A stretch of DNA of 64,000 nucleotides from Robiginitomaculum sp. Its GTDB lineage: Bacteria; Pseudomonadota; Alphaproteobacteria; Caulobacterales; Maricaulaceae. The notes under the pieces are model-generated. The model was given only the letters and a program-made list of their open reading frames with translations, did not search any database and was not told the origin of the DNA. The position numbers were made by a program, and so were the translations under genes. Location: contig JAUZSF010000003.1 of the NCBI GenBank assembly GCA_030949705.1, positions 182,840 to 246,839 on the forward strand. Direction: 5' to 3'. Positions 45,445-55,732 of this stretch are shown piece by piece; positions within the stretch are counted from its first letter, which is position 1; each line of letters opens with the position of its first letter.

Positions 45445-46346
45445 GTCCTTTATTTCTGGTTCTGGCCGTCTTTCTGGTTCTGTCGGTAACCGCCATGGCC
45501 GTTGCCGGCGCGGCGGGGCGCCCCAAAGTGTTGGTCAGCAGTGCCATAGCCATGGTGGTGTTGGTGATCGGGGTCTATGGCTTTTTGGGCCGGCCGGACC
45601 TGACCCGGCCACGGGCGGCCACCCCCGAAGTATTACAGGCCCGGGCCATGGCTAAAGTGGATGAAACCAGCGCCATCCTGGAGCGCAGCAAAACCACCAC
45701 CGTTAAAGACTGGACGGATCTGGCCAACCAATACTGGGCGCTGGGGCGTCCGAAAAAAGCGGCCGGGGCATTGGCATCGGCGGCCAGCATTGCCAAGACC
45801 CCGGTGGAACGCGATGGCCTGCTGGGGGCACAGGCCCAGGCGCTGGTTACCGCCAATGACAAACAGGTCGGCCCCGCGGCCCAGGCCTTGTTTGCCGACA
45901 TCCTCAGCCGAAATCCCGACGATTTGCGGTCCTTGTTCTTTTTGGGGCTGGCCGCCGAACAGGCGGGCGACAAGGCCGCCAATAAAAAATATTGGGGGCA
46001 CATCATAAACATTGCCCCCGCCGATACGCCGTGGCGCAAAACCCTGGAGGCGCGCATGAACCGTGTGGGCGAGGCCCCGGCAGAGCCGGCACCCGCACGA
46101 CCGGGCACGTTGACTTTGCCCGAAGGGCCACAAAGAGACATGATCATGGGCATGGTGGCGCGTCTGGCCGGGCGATTGAATGACAGTGGCGGACCGGCCG
46201 AAGAATGGGCAAAACTTGGCCGTTCTTATGGCGTGCTGGGGCGATATGAAGAAGCCTTAAATGCCTATGACAAGGCGTTGGAACTGGCTCCCAACGACGC
46301 GGCAATCCAAAGCGCCCGTAATGGCATTGCCGCGCAAATTCAATAG
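45441..46346 (+). CDS. ccmI: Cytochrome c-type biogenesis protein CcmI
   Basis: A 301-residue protein with two N-terminal membrane segments (PLFLVLAVFLVLSVTAMAVAGAAG, VLVSSAIAMVVLVIGVYGFLG) and a TPR-rich periplasmic domain that presents apocytochrome c. TPR-like repeats are at NQYWALGRPKKAAGAL, FFLGLAAEQAGDKAANKKYW and RSYGVLGRYEEALNAYDKALEL. It overlaps ccmD. ccmG (DsbE-type thioredoxin) is missing from the cluster. Confidence 0.9.
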   Translation: MSPLFLVLAVFLVLSVTAMAVAGAAGRPKVLVSSAIAMVVLVIGVYGFLGRPDLTRPRAATPEVLQARAMAKVDETSAILERSKTTTVKDWTDLANQYWALGRPKKAAGALASAASIAKTPVERDGLLGAQAQALVTANDKQVGPAAQALFADILSRNPDDLRSLFFLGLAAEQAGDKAANKKYWGHIINIAPADTPWRKTLEARMNRVGEAPAEPAPARPGTLTLPEGPQRDMIMGMVARLAGRLNDSGGPAEEWAKLGRSYGVLGRYEEALNAYDKALELAPNDAAIQSARNGIAAQIQ

Positions 46347-46355
46347 ATAACCGCT

Positions 46356-46991
46356 ATGTGCGCCCACTATGGTTTTTCCAACCTGCTGACCTGGACTACT
46401 TTGGCGGATCTGGCGGGGTTGATGGCCGGGGCGTTAAACCTGCCCGAAGAAGAGCGCTTTTTTCCCGGTTCCATGGCCCCCATTGTGGTGAATACGCGCA
46501 AGGGGCGGCTGGCCCGGCGTATGCATTGGGGGCTGGTGCCGCCGTTCTGGAATAAGCCGCTGGAAGAAAAGCGCTTTCCCACGTTCAATTATAATTCCCG
46601 CGCCGATGACTGGCTGGACAAGCCCAGCTTTCGTGAGGCGGTGCACCATCGGCGATGCATTATTCCTGCCACCTTTTTTGCTGAATATAGCGGCCCGGCC
46701 GGGGCCAAACAGGCCATTCTCTTTGGCCGCCCCGATGGGGCACCCTTTGCCATGGCTGGGGTCTGGGGAAAATGGCAAGGGATACACAAGGGCGAAGCGG
46801 TACAGTTGAACACCTTTTCCATGTTGACCACATCGGCCAATGGGGTGGTGCGCCCGGTGCATCCCAAGGCTATGCCCGTGGTGCTCAATTGGGGCGATAT
46901 CGGCCTGTGGATGGAAGGGCCGCTGGAGGAGGCGATAAAGCTCGCCCGGCCATGCCCGGATGATGCGCTGGTGCGGTTGGATAATACGTAA
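46356..46991 (+). CDS. SRAP-domain protein (YedK/HMCES-like)
   Basis: A 211-residue protein of the SOS response-associated peptidase family, which crosslinks to abasic sites in single-stranded DNA. Cys2 follows the start Met (MCAHYGF), FNYNSRADDW replaces the usual NARxE motif, CIIPATFFAEYS carries the conserved Glu, and VHPKAMPVVL the conserved His. It is divergent in sequence from typical MCGRY members. It lies ten bases after ccmI on the same strand. Confidence 0.85.
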   Translation: MCAHYGFSNLLTWTTLADLAGLMAGALNLPEEERFFPGSMAPIVVNTRKGRLARRMHWGLVPPFWNKPLEEKRFPTFNYNSRADDWLDKPSFREAVHHRRCIIPATFFAEYSGPAGAKQAILFGRPDGAPFAMAGVWGKWQGIHKGEAVQLNTFSMLTTSANGVVRPVHPKAMPVVLNWGDIGLWMEGPLEEAIKLARPCPDDALVRLDNT

Positions 46992-46994
46992 ATT

Positions 46995-47080
46995 GTCATT
47001 GCCCGGTTTGTCCGGGCAATCCAGTGCGGCAAGTATGCTTGTCTGGATCACCCGAACCAGTCGGGTGACGACATGCCGTA
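46995..47080. repeat. Paired REP-like palindromes (BIME-like)
   Basis: ATTGCCCGG...CCGGGCAAT and GATCACCCGA...TCGGGTGACGA lie close together in opposite orientation between the SRAP and ENPP genes. The same two palindrome types recur at 52960-53045 and near 15230. Confidence 0.75.
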
Positions 47081-47098
47081 CTCTATTTTATTGAGCCT

Positions 47099-48412
47099 CT
47101 AATCCTTCAGGATATAATCCACACTCTTCAGATCGCCATCATTTTTGGCCGGTTTGATACCCAGAATATCGGCAACAATGCCATAGACATTCACGTTATC
47201 AAAGGGCTCGGCCATGATGCCGTGTTTGAACGCCGGGCCTTCGCCAATGAAGGTGCCATACATATCATGGTAATGGCGGTCATAGCCGTGCATGCCCTTG
47301 GGGGCGTGGGTATATTTCGATGTCAGCGAGCGCGCAAAGATCAACCAGCCAGGTTCGGCCACCACAAAAATATCGCCAGTGCGGTCGTCATTATTGACGT
47401 GCCAGCGTTTGGGCAAATGCTCGCGCCGATAAACCTGCAGCTTGGGATTGGCATCGGCTAGTTGGGCATAGATGCGGTCTATATTGGCCGGGTCTTTGAC
47501 AAAGATGTGGGCAAAGGGGCCACCGGAAGGACCGCTGGCGCTGGCAAATTTGGGCACCATCACCTCATCCAGATTAATATAGTCATCCAGGTAAATAAGG
47601 GCGTTTTCCTTGACCTTGGTCATGCCATGATCGGAAACAATGACCAGATTTACACGGTTTTCCAGGCCCAGTTTTTTAATGCCGGCAACCAGATCGCCGA
47701 TATATTTGTCCACATCCAAAATGGCGGCGCCTTCTTCGGGGGTTTCGGGGCCATAACGGTGTTCGGCGCTGTCTACATCATGAAAATAGAGCGTGATCAG
47801 GCGCGGGCGATCCTTTTCCGGCAGGGCCAGCCAGTCGAGCACCTGGGTGATGCGTTCGGATTTGGGCTTATTGTGCTCATACGGATACCAATGGGTTGGC
47901 CGCCTGCCGGCGATTTTGGCCTCGGAACCCAGCCAGAACATGGCCGCCGTGGTCAGGCCTTGTTTCTCGGCGGTGACCCAGATCGGCTCGCCGCCCCACC
48001 ATTCGCTCTCCCCATGGGTGCCGCGTTCCATCAACCGGCCGGTTTTGCGTGAATAGGCCAGATTGGAGGTGATACCGGTATGGCTGGCATAAAGCCCGGT
48101 GGCGATGGAATAAAAGTTCACAAAGGTGACGCTGGGCATGACCGGGATCAGGCCCTGTGCACGCACGCCTTCCTTGGCCAGCAGGCGCAAATTGGGGGCA
48201 GGGTGGCGATCGATAGCATCCCAGCGCAGACCGTCAATGCCAATCATAATCACAATCGGGGCATCTTTGGCGACGGGTTTGGGCGGGGATTGGGGGGCAG
48301 AGGGCGCCTGCGCGGTTTCGATTGGCGCCGCGAGGCCGATATATTGTCCCAAACCGGTTGTACAGCCCGATAATGCCAGCGCCGCGCTGACCACCAACCC
48401 AATAAAACGCAT
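47099..48412 (-). CDS. Type I phosphodiesterase/nucleotide pyrophosphatase-like lipoprotein (ENPP-like)
   Basis: A secreted hydrolase of the alkaline phosphatase superfamily, 437 residues. The signal peptide ends in the lipobox ALSGC (MRFIGLVVSAALALSGCTTG). Metal and nucleophile motifs are IVIMIGIDGLRWD, VMPSVTFVNFYSIATG (the nucleophilic Thr), YFHDVDSAEHRYGP and VSDHGMTKV. It is probably tethered to the outer membrane. The substrate is unknown. Confidence 0.88.
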   Translation of the reverse strand: MRFIGLVVSAALALSGCTTGLGQYIGLAAPIETAQAPSAPQSPPKPVAKDAPIVIMIGIDGLRWDAIDRHPAPNLRLLAKEGVRAQGLIPVMPSVTFVNFYSIATGLYASHTGITSNLAYSRKTGRLMERGTHGESEWWGGEPIWVTAEKQGLTTAAMFWLGSEAKIAGRRPTHWYPYEHNKPKSERITQVLDWLALPEKDRPRLITLYFHDVDSAEHRYGPETPEEGAAILDVDKYIGDLVAGIKKLGLENRVNLVIVSDHGMTKVKENALIYLDDYINLDEVMVPKFASASGPSGGPFAHIFVKDPANIDRIYAQLADANPKLQVYRREHLPKRWHVNNDDRTGDIFVVAEPGWLIFARSLTSKYTHAPKGMHGYDRHYHDMYGTFIGEGPAFKHGIMAEPFDNVNVYGIVADILGIKPAKNDGDLKSVDYILKD

Positions 48413-48489
48413 GTCCCGATTCCTTATAAAGTTATGTGTACCTTCTAGCGGATCTTGTTTCTAAATGCAGGTTACAAATGCATGAGAAC

Positions 48490-50132
48490 CTACATCCGAA
48501 ACACACCAAATTCTGTTTTCTCCGCGGGAGCATTTTTGCTGGCGCTAAGGGCCAGGCCCAGCACCCGGCGCGTGTCGGCCGGGGCAATAATACCATCATC
48601 CCACAGCCGTGCAGTGGAATAATAGGGCGAGCCTTCGGCTTCGTATTTTTCACGGATTGGGGCGGTAAAGGCCTCTTCGTCCTTTTGGCTCCAGGTCTCG
48701 CCGCGGGCCTCCATGGCGTCCCGCTTGACGGTGCTCAGCACGCTGGCGGCCTGTTCACCACCCATGACCGATATGCGCGCATTTGGCCACATAAAGAGAA
48801 AGCGCGGGGAGCTAGCGACCACGCCCGCACATGCCGTAATTGCCAGCCCCGTACGAGCCGCCAATCACCACGGTGAATTTTGGTACTTTGGCACAGGCCA
48901 CCGCCATCACCATTTTGGCCCCGTCCTTGGCGATGCCGCCGGCACTCGTACTTCGAGCCGCTTCAGACCACTAAAGAGCCGGATATGTTTGCAAGAGCTC
49001 CGGCTGCCGGACTATTCCGGGCACAGCACAGCTCGATCAAAACCGGGCCGCTGCTTTTGCGCCGGTCGGGAGATCAAGACTTGCCGATTGGCCGGCGGCA
49101 ATGCCCACCCGCTGGCCGTAAATACGGGCAAAGCCGGTAACCAGGGTTTCGCCGTAAAGTTTTTTGAACTCGTCAAATTCGCTGCCATCGACCAGACGGG
49201 CGATCACCTCGTGCCTCGCCGCCGGGGCGCGTACATCGCGCGGGATGATGCCGACGCCCAACTCCACTGTGGATCAGACTAATGGTTTCTTTGACGGTGG
49301 CCGGAGCTTCCGCCAGACCGCGCGGAGTCGCTCCCAGATTTACACTGGCTACGGCGGGCGAGACTGGCGCGTGTTCATCATCATTGGCGTAATGATCCAC
49401 CACACCGGATTGGCGTGCATGGACATCGGCCCCGCCCAGATCTTCGGCGGAGATAATCTCGCCGGTGGCGGCCTTCACCAAGGGCGGCCCGGCCAGAAAG
49501 ATGGTGCCTTGCTTGCGCACAATGATGGTTTCGTCCGACATGGCCGGTACATAGGCCCCGCCCGCGGTGCAGGAGCCCATCACCACGGCAATCTGGGCAA
49601 TGCCTTTGGAGGACATGATGGCCTGATTGTAGAAAATACGGCCAAAATGATCTCGGTCGGGAAACACCTCGGCCTGATGGGGCAGGTTGGCGCCGCCCGA
49701 ATCCACGAGGTAAATGCACGGCAAATGATTTTCCAGGGCAGTCTCCTGTGCCCGTAAATGCTTTTTCACGGTCATGGGAAAATAGGTGCCGCCCTTGACC
49801 GTGGCATCATTGGCCAACACCATCACTTCGCGGCCCATCACCCGGCCTATGCCGGCAATCAGCCCGGCGCCATTTATACCGCCGCCATACATATCATGGG
49901 CGGCCAGTGCCGATAGCTCGAGAAACGGCGTGCCGGGATCCAGCAAATGTTCGACCCGCTGGCGCGGCAACAGTTTGCCACGGCCTATATGGCGTTCGCG
50001 GGATCGCGCTGGCCCGCCCAGCGCCGCCTTGGCGGTCTGGGCATTCAGCGTGTCCACCAAAGCATCCATGGCCTTGGCATTGGCCGCAAAGTCTTGGCTC
50101 TTGGTATCGATGTTGGAATTCAGGGTGCTCAT
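48490..50132 (-). pseudogene. Methylcrotonoyl-CoA carboxylase beta subunit-like carboxyltransferase, heavily disrupted
   Basis: An acyl-CoA carboxyltransferase (MccB type): [22 protein letters not shown] at the N-terminus, [49 protein letters not shown] and [19 protein letters not shown] plus [14 protein letters not shown] at the C-terminus. The two ends are intact, but about 48790-49400 (codons for the middle) contains many small insertions: fragments such as [39 protein letters not shown] and [14 protein letters not shown] appear in different frames with extra bases between. As written it cannot be translated through. No biotin carboxylase (mccA) gene is adjacent, so propionyl- or methylcrotonyl-CoA assignment is uncertain. 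Confidence 0.85.
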
Positions 50133-50249
50133 GATGGTTTCCTTGTGCGCAGGACTCACTGCCATGCCCTTAAAGCAGGTACGGCGCATTTGCTCAATCT
50201 TTGTACCATGCTTAAGTAAGGCAAGAATGCACTGCCATTGGAGAGCCAC

Positions 50250-51077
50250 ATGAGTGACACGCCTTATCGCCTTACCCACAAAGGACCCATTGCCCGCCTG
50301 ACCCTGAGCCGACCATTAAAGCGCAACGCCCTGAACGCAGCCTTTTGGCGCGATCTGCCGGGCTGTATCGAGGAATTGTCGGCGGCAGGCAAAACCCGGG
50401 TGCTGATTCTGGATGCCGAAGGGCCGCATTTTTGCGCCGGGATTGATCTTGGCATGTTTGCCGGCATGAACGGCTCGACCGATGATGCCGAGGCACGCGA
50501 GGCCTTTACCCATATTTTGCAACGCATGCAGAGCGGCTTTGATGCGCTGGAGGCGGCACGTTTTCCGGTGATCGCCGCCATTTCTGGCTGCTGTATCGGC
50601 GCCGGGGTGGATATGACCAGTGCCTGTGATATTCGCCTTGCCACGCGGGATGCCTATTTTCGTATTGAAGAGATCAATGTGGGCATGATGGCTGATGTGG
50701 GCACCTTGCAACGGCTACCCAAAGTTCTGCCCCTGGGGGTTGTGCGCGAGTTGGCTTATACGGGGAGCACGTTAAGCGCAGAGCGTGCCCATGCCCTGGG
50801 TTTTGTCAATGCGCTGGGCGATGATCATGCCACGGTGTTGGCCATGGCCGATGAGATGGCGGCGCAAATTGCGCAAAAGCCACCCATTGCCATTGCCGCC
50901 TCCAAGGATTGTATCAATCACGCCCGCGATCATGGGGTGGCTGAAAGCCTGCGGTATATGCGCGCGGTGCAGGCCGGGGTGTTCAAACCGGCTGATATTA
51001 TCAAGGCGGTGACGGCACGGGCCGAAGGCAAGGTGGCTGAATTTGCAAACCTGACCCCGACCAATAAATCCGGTTAA
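50250..51077 (+). CDS. Crotonase family, delta3,5-delta2,4-dienoyl-CoA isomerase-like
   Basis: A 275-residue enoyl-CoA hydratase/isomerase superfamily protein. The region [49 protein letters not shown] closely matches the eukaryotic ECH1 pattern, keeping the acidic positions in [12 protein letters not shown] and ADVGT. An oxyanion loop [13 protein letters not shown] is present. ATG at 50250 is preceded by GGAG. It is divergent from the mccB-like gene. Enoyl-CoA hydratase is the alternative. Confidence 0.85.
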   Translation: MSDTPYRLTHKGPIARLTLSRPLKRNALNAAFWRDLPGCIEELSAAGKTRVLILDAEGPHFCAGIDLGMFAGMNGSTDDAEAREAFTHILQRMQSGFDALEAARFPVIAAISGCCIGAGVDMTSACDIRLATRDAYFRIEEINVGMMADVGTLQRLPKVLPLGVVRELAYTGSTLSAERAHALGFVNALGDDHATVLAMADEMAAQIAQKPPIAIAASKDCINHARDHGVAESLRYMRAVQAGVFKPADIIKAVTARAEGKVAEFANLTPTNKSG

Positions 51078-51165
51078 GTTGATGAGGGCAGACTGACCCT
51101 CTTTCGTATTTTATGATATAAAAGCAAGCGATAAAACCGCAGATTGATATTCGATCGGGTCCAGA

Positions 51166-52920
51166 ATGCCAAAAACAAGCTCCATGTTAACCGCCGAGGA
51201 CCTGGCAGGAATCAGCATTCTTGCCGATGCGCCCAAAGGGGCGCTCAAGGCGGCAGCCAAAAAGGTGGAATGGTTTTCCTTGCCCGGCGGGCGGGCCCTG
51301 TTCAAACCGGGGGATCCTGCGGACAGTATCTATTTTTTGCGCTCTGGCGTGTTGGGGGCCTTTAGTACCGGCGAAGACGGATCCATGGATTTTATCGGTC
51401 ATATCCGCGCAGGTGAGCCGGTGGGTGAAATGGCCTTTCTGGGCGGGGCGCCCCATTCGTCGGCGATTTTTGCCATGCGGGATTCAGAGATCATACGTCT
51501 GCCGCGTGAAGCCTTTGAAAAACTGATCAAGCGGTTTCCCACTCTGATGCGATCGCTGGCGCAAATGATGGTTTTGCGCATGCGCATCAATCGTCGCGAT
51601 GGCTGCGGTTGCAGCAGTGAACCTAAAGTGTTCGCCCTTTTGGGCACCTCGCCAACCATAAATTGTGAACATGTGGCGCGTATGCTGTCCGAGGCACTCA
51701 GCAAGCTGGGGCGCAGCTCGGTCATCGTCGGTCCCGAAGGAGAGGATAGCGACAGCGAATGGTTTGACGAGCTGGAACGATCCCACGATGTAGTGTTGCT
51801 GCATGCCCCGGTTGCCGATACCCACTGGTTTCGGCTGTGCCTGCGTCAGGCAGATCGTTTGTGGATTTTGGCCCGTCCCGATGCACGCCCTTCTGAGCCC
51901 TTATTGCCGCCGGACCGTTCGCCGGCGCGCATGTTTCGTCTGGTGGATGTACTCTTGTTGCATAATCATGGCGAACGAGTGGTCTCTGATGGTTGTGACT
52001 GGAAACGGGCGGCCAGTGCGGAACGGGTATTCCACTGGAAACAAGGCTCCAAGGCCGATGTGGCCCGCATTGCCCGCACTGCGGCCGGGCGCTCGATCGG
52101 GCTGGTGTTGTCGGGGGGAGGCGCACGGTCCTATGCCCATATTGGAGCCATTCGGGCGCTGCGCGAAGCCGGCATTCCGATCGACTTTACCGGGGGTACG
52201 TCCATGGGGGCGATCATCGCCGCCGGTTTGGCGCTGGGCTGGGATGATGACTATATGGAGAAAAATATCTGCGATGCCTTTGTGCATTCCAACCCGTTGA
52301 ATGATTATACCTTGCCGGTGGTGGCCCTGACCCGAGGGCGCAAGGTTAATCGTCGGCTGGAACGGTTCTTTGGCGATATCAGAATTGAAAATCTGACCAT
52401 TCCTTATTTTTGCGTTTCCAGCAATCTTGGCAATGGCTGCGCGAGCATCCACCGCGAAGGCCTGTTGCGCACCGCCTTGCGGGCATCGATTTCCTTGCCG
52501 GGCATATTGCCCCCCGTGGTGATCAAGGGCGATGTGCATGTGGATGGGGCGGTGGTCAATAATTTTCCTGCCGACGTGATGGGGCATTTGCACCGGGGGC
52601 TGACCGTCGGGGTGGATGTAGCCCGTCAGAAGGGCTTGAATGTTGATGACTTTATCGACCCTCCGGGATTCTTTGGCTGGGTTTTACGCTATGGGCTGCA
52701 AGAAGCGCCCCCCATTGCCAGTCTTCTTATGCGTACGGCCACCATCACGCATCACAGCCAGTCGGCACCCAGTGAAAATGTCGATGTTCTGGTCCTGCCC
52801 GATGTTCAAGACGTCGAACTGCGCGACTGGAAGGCCTATGATGTGGCCGTTGAGGCCGGGTATCGGGCCATGGTTCAAGCCCTGAAAGAAGGCGCTTTGG
52901 AACGTCTGACGATAAAATAA
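51166..52920 (+). CDS. Cyclic nucleotide-binding domain plus patatin-like phospholipase
   Basis: A 584-residue protein with an N-terminal cNMP-binding domain (about residues 15-130, GGRALFKPGDPADSIYFLRSGVLGAF, GEPVGEMAFLGGAPHSS). A middle region resembles a bacterial-type NTE insertion. The C-terminal patatin domain has SGGGARSYAHIGAIRAL, GTSMGAIIAAG (GxSxG Ser) and the catalytic DGAVVNNFP. The arrangement resembles eukaryotic neuropathy target esterase (PNPLA6) and bacterial homologues. Cyclic nucleotide control is inferred from domain order. Confidence 0.87.
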   Translation: MPKTSSMLTAEDLAGISILADAPKGALKAAAKKVEWFSLPGGRALFKPGDPADSIYFLRSGVLGAFSTGEDGSMDFIGHIRAGEPVGEMAFLGGAPHSSAIFAMRDSEIIRLPREAFEKLIKRFPTLMRSLAQMMVLRMRINRRDGCGCSSEPKVFALLGTSPTINCEHVARMLSEALSKLGRSSVIVGPEGEDSDSEWFDELERSHDVVLLHAPVADTHWFRLCLRQADRLWILARPDARPSEPLLPPDRSPARMFRLVDVLLLHNHGERVVSDGCDWKRAASAERVFHWKQGSKADVARIARTAAGRSIGLVLSGGGARSYAHIGAIRALREAGIPIDFTGGTSMGAIIAAGLALGWDDDYMEKNICDAFVHSNPLNDYTLPVVALTRGRKVNRRLERFFGDIRIENLTIPYFCVSSNLGNGCASIHREGLLRTALRASISLPGILPPVVIKGDVHVDGAVVNNFPADVMGHLHRGLTVGVDVARQKGLNVDDFIDPPGFFGWVLRYGLQEAPPIASLLMRTATITHHSQSAPSENVDVLVLPDVQDVELRDWKAYDVAVEAGYRAMVQALKEGALERLTIK

Positions 52921-53397
52921 GTCACAGCCGAGCCTCGAAGTATGGATATGCACTATCTGTCATTACCCGGTTTATCCGGGTAATCCAGTTTGATGTTAAG
53001 ACCGCTCTGGATTGCCGGGACAGGACCGGCAATGACAGGTGGGGGCCTATGACATTATTGGAAATATACCCCATCTTCGTCGCTGTGGGATAAGTTCGCG
53101 ATACTCACTCTTCTAAAATCATGGCGCAGGCATGCAGATGATCTCTTTCCTCTCCCGGGTGGAAGAGGAATTAGCTGAGGAATCAGAGTCTTAAGGGCAA
53201 GATGCAGATTTGATTCAGAATCCCCTTATCCCAGCCTTCTCCCCATGGGAGAAGGGGCTCCGCCGAGGATAGCATACCCAAGGGGCAATGAGGGGCGTCA
53301 CTTACCCCTCAGCCAACCTTCATTTGACCCTCATTTTTCCCTTAATGTGAAGAATATGTCCCTTGATTACCCCTAAAATGAGGCTATTTACTCCTTT
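52921..53397. repeat. Intergenic REP-like palindromes
   Basis: A 477-base stretch with no gene. It contains TCATTACCCGG...CCGGGTAATCCAG and TGGATTGCCGGG...CGGCAATGACAG in inverted arrangement at about 52960-53045, and CCTTCTCCCCATGGGAGAAGG at about 53236-53256. The rest has no visible features. Confidence 0.7.
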
Positions 53398-55635
53398 TTA
53401 CCCCTGAGGAATGGGTCTGACAGGGCGGGGACAAAAGGCGCTTGTCCCCACCTGGTCAGGCAGGGTTACCATAACGCAATTTGCATGGGGAAAATAAGGT
53501 GGTTTTGACGGTGGAGGCTTTGGTGTTGCCGGGGGGGGCGCAACAACCGGGCTGGCCTTGCCCTCTATGATCGTATCCTGATCAATGTCGGCTTTGGCAA
53601 TGGTCGTGGTTCTGACCTGGTCTTTCTTTTCCATTGCCCCCCGGTGCAGGTCATCCCAAATGCTGATGGGAACGGGGGAACCGGCCAGACGATGGCGATA
53701 GACCTGTACGTTTTCCAGTACGCGTTGGACATAATTGCGGGTTTCAGAGAACGGGATGCTTTCGACCCAGTCGATCGGGTCGGCATCGGTGCGTGGGTCG
53801 CCATATTCCCTGATCCAGCGATAAGCGCGGGTTTTGCCCGCGTTGTAGGAAACGATCGCCAGAATATAGGAGCCATTAAACTCGTCTAATAATTCCTGTA
53901 AATGGGCGGCCCCCAGGCGAACATTATAGGCCGGGTCCGAGGTCAGCCAGCTTTTGCGATAGTGCTGGCCGATGGCGCGGGCAGTATGGCGGGCGGTGGC
54001 CGGCATAAGCTGCATCAGACCTTGGGCCCCCACACGGCTGACGGCTTTGGGGTCCAGTTCGGTTTCCTGACGCATAAGGGCCAGCAAGAAGGCACGATCC
54101 ACAGGCAGGCCGTCGGGCAGGGAAATGACGGGCCAGGCACTGTCCGGCAAAATTTCACCGCGCCAAAGTGCTGCCTTGGCGGCCCGCATGGCGGCGCGTT
54201 TCTGCCCCATTTCCAACGCCAGTGCGGCTAGCATTACATGGTCGACGGCATTGGGCAGAATGTCGTCCAGATGGTAAGAAAACGTGCGATACAAGGTGCG
54301 ATGGCCGCTAAGACCGATCAGTTTTAACGCCTGAATTTGAAGGTTATTTTCAAAATCAGCACGTTGTGTGGCATTGGGTTGCGGGTCGTGACCAAGATCC
54401 AGGGTCTTGTGCCCCAGTTTCTGAGCCGCCAATTGGCCGTAATAGGTGAAGTCATGCTGGGAGGCCTTTTGCCAGGCGGTTTGGGCGGCCTCGGTGGCAC
54501 CCATGGCCTGGTGTGCCCGGCCAATCCAGTAATAAGCCCGGGCCAGAGAAACCGGGGTGGAAACCCCGTTTTTAAGGCGGGTAAAATGAGAAAGTGCCAG
54601 AATCGGGTCTTGCAATTTTTGCAAGGCCAACCAGCCGGCCAGAAACTCGCCATCGGCAAATTGGGCCCCCTTGGTCAGGCCGTGACCGGCGGCCAGCGTA
54701 TAGGCGGTGGCATAGTCTCCATCTTTGAGTGCGCGCCGGGCCAGCAAATGGCGTTCGGACCACATGCGTTTGGCGGCAACAGGATTTAAAGAGCCTTCGG
54801 GCAAATTTAAGGCAAATGCGGTGGCCTCTTCGACCAGACCATGGCGACGGCGCCAGCGAGTGCGCTCGTATAACAGGCCACCATCGCCTTCATAGGCCTT
54901 GGGCACCCGGCGCACCGCCGCATCAATGCCCGTGGCATTGCGCATCAGTTTGTACCGGGCCGTGGCCAAGGCCTTGTCCGCTCCATGAAGGCGGCTGAGC
55001 ATGCGATAGGCCTCATTGCGGTGTCGTCCCCAAATCATCTTATCGGCGCGGATGACATGGTCTTTGTTCGTTAAGTATTTCCCATAAGCCTTTAATAACT
55101 CACGCTCATCATCTTTTGACATGGTGTTGTTATGCCAGGCGGAACGGATCTGGGCTTTGGTCTCTTCGATAAAACCTTTGGTTTGCAAGGCATGAGCAAA
55201 AGCCAGTTTCCCGGTGCCGGTCAGTGGTGGCCATTGGTCGAAATATTTGATGATGAATTCAGGATCAAGGCCGGAATCTTCGATTTTCTTTTCGGCTTCG
55301 ATGCGGATTTTATTGTGTCGTGGCCAGCCTTTAAGGGTTTCGACAGCCTCTTTAAGTTCAAAAAAATCGGCATTTTTGTCTTCGATGGCCAACCGCCAAA
55401 GCAGCAAATCACGTCCCGCCGGGGTGGAAATGCCGGCACGATAGCCGCGCACGGCGTCCCACTCATCTTTAGCGGCGGCGCGCATGGCATGGCGAAAATT
55501 AAAAAACTCACTGTCATCCTTCAGCGGGCCGGCAATGGAAAAATCCGGCTTGGCTGAGGGGACATATTCTGCAGCAAATGCAGTTCCTGCAAGCAAGAAG
55601 GCCGCAATTGGCACTATGCGCAGAAGTTTGATCAT
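53398..55635 (-). CDS. slt: Soluble lytic murein transglycosylase
   Basis: A 745-residue periplasmic family 1A lytic transglycosylase that cleaves the glycan chain of peptidoglycan. The signal peptide is MIKLLRIVPIAAFLLAGTAFAA. A long alpha-helical superhelical region comes first. The catalytic domain starts LALMRQETELDPKAVSRVGAQGLMQLMPATA, with Glu of MRQETELD as the acid. The Pro-rich tail (APPPATPKPPPSKPPYF) is unusual. It is divergent from dapA, as in many alphaproteobacteria. Confidence 0.92.
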   Translation of the reverse strand: MIKLLRIVPIAAFLLAGTAFAAEYVPSAKPDFSIAGPLKDDSEFFNFRHAMRAAAKDEWDAVRGYRAGISTPAGRDLLLWRLAIEDKNADFFELKEAVETLKGWPRHNKIRIEAEKKIEDSGLDPEFIIKYFDQWPPLTGTGKLAFAHALQTKGFIEETKAQIRSAWHNNTMSKDDERELLKAYGKYLTNKDHVIRADKMIWGRHRNEAYRMLSRLHGADKALATARYKLMRNATGIDAAVRRVPKAYEGDGGLLYERTRWRRRHGLVEEATAFALNLPEGSLNPVAAKRMWSERHLLARRALKDGDYATAYTLAAGHGLTKGAQFADGEFLAGWLALQKLQDPILALSHFTRLKNGVSTPVSLARAYYWIGRAHQAMGATEAAQTAWQKASQHDFTYYGQLAAQKLGHKTLDLGHDPQPNATQRADFENNLQIQALKLIGLSGHRTLYRTFSYHLDDILPNAVDHVMLAALALEMGQKRAAMRAAKAALWRGEILPDSAWPVISLPDGLPVDRAFLLALMRQETELDPKAVSRVGAQGLMQLMPATARHTARAIGQHYRKSWLTSDPAYNVRLGAAHLQELLDEFNGSYILAIVSYNAGKTRAYRWIREYGDPRTDADPIDWVESIPFSETRNYVQRVLENVQVYRHRLAGSPVPISIWDDLHRGAMEKKDQVRTTTIAKADIDQDTIIEGKASPVVAPPPATPKPPPSKPPYFPHANCVMVTLPDQVGTSAFCPRPVRPIPQG

Positions 55636-55732
55636 ACTATATGCTCAATTCACCCTGTTGATGCATTTCGTGACATCCTAGCGCAAAATTATCAATAGGT
55701 CTTGAAGAAGCTGCGCATTAAAGGTCCGGTCA

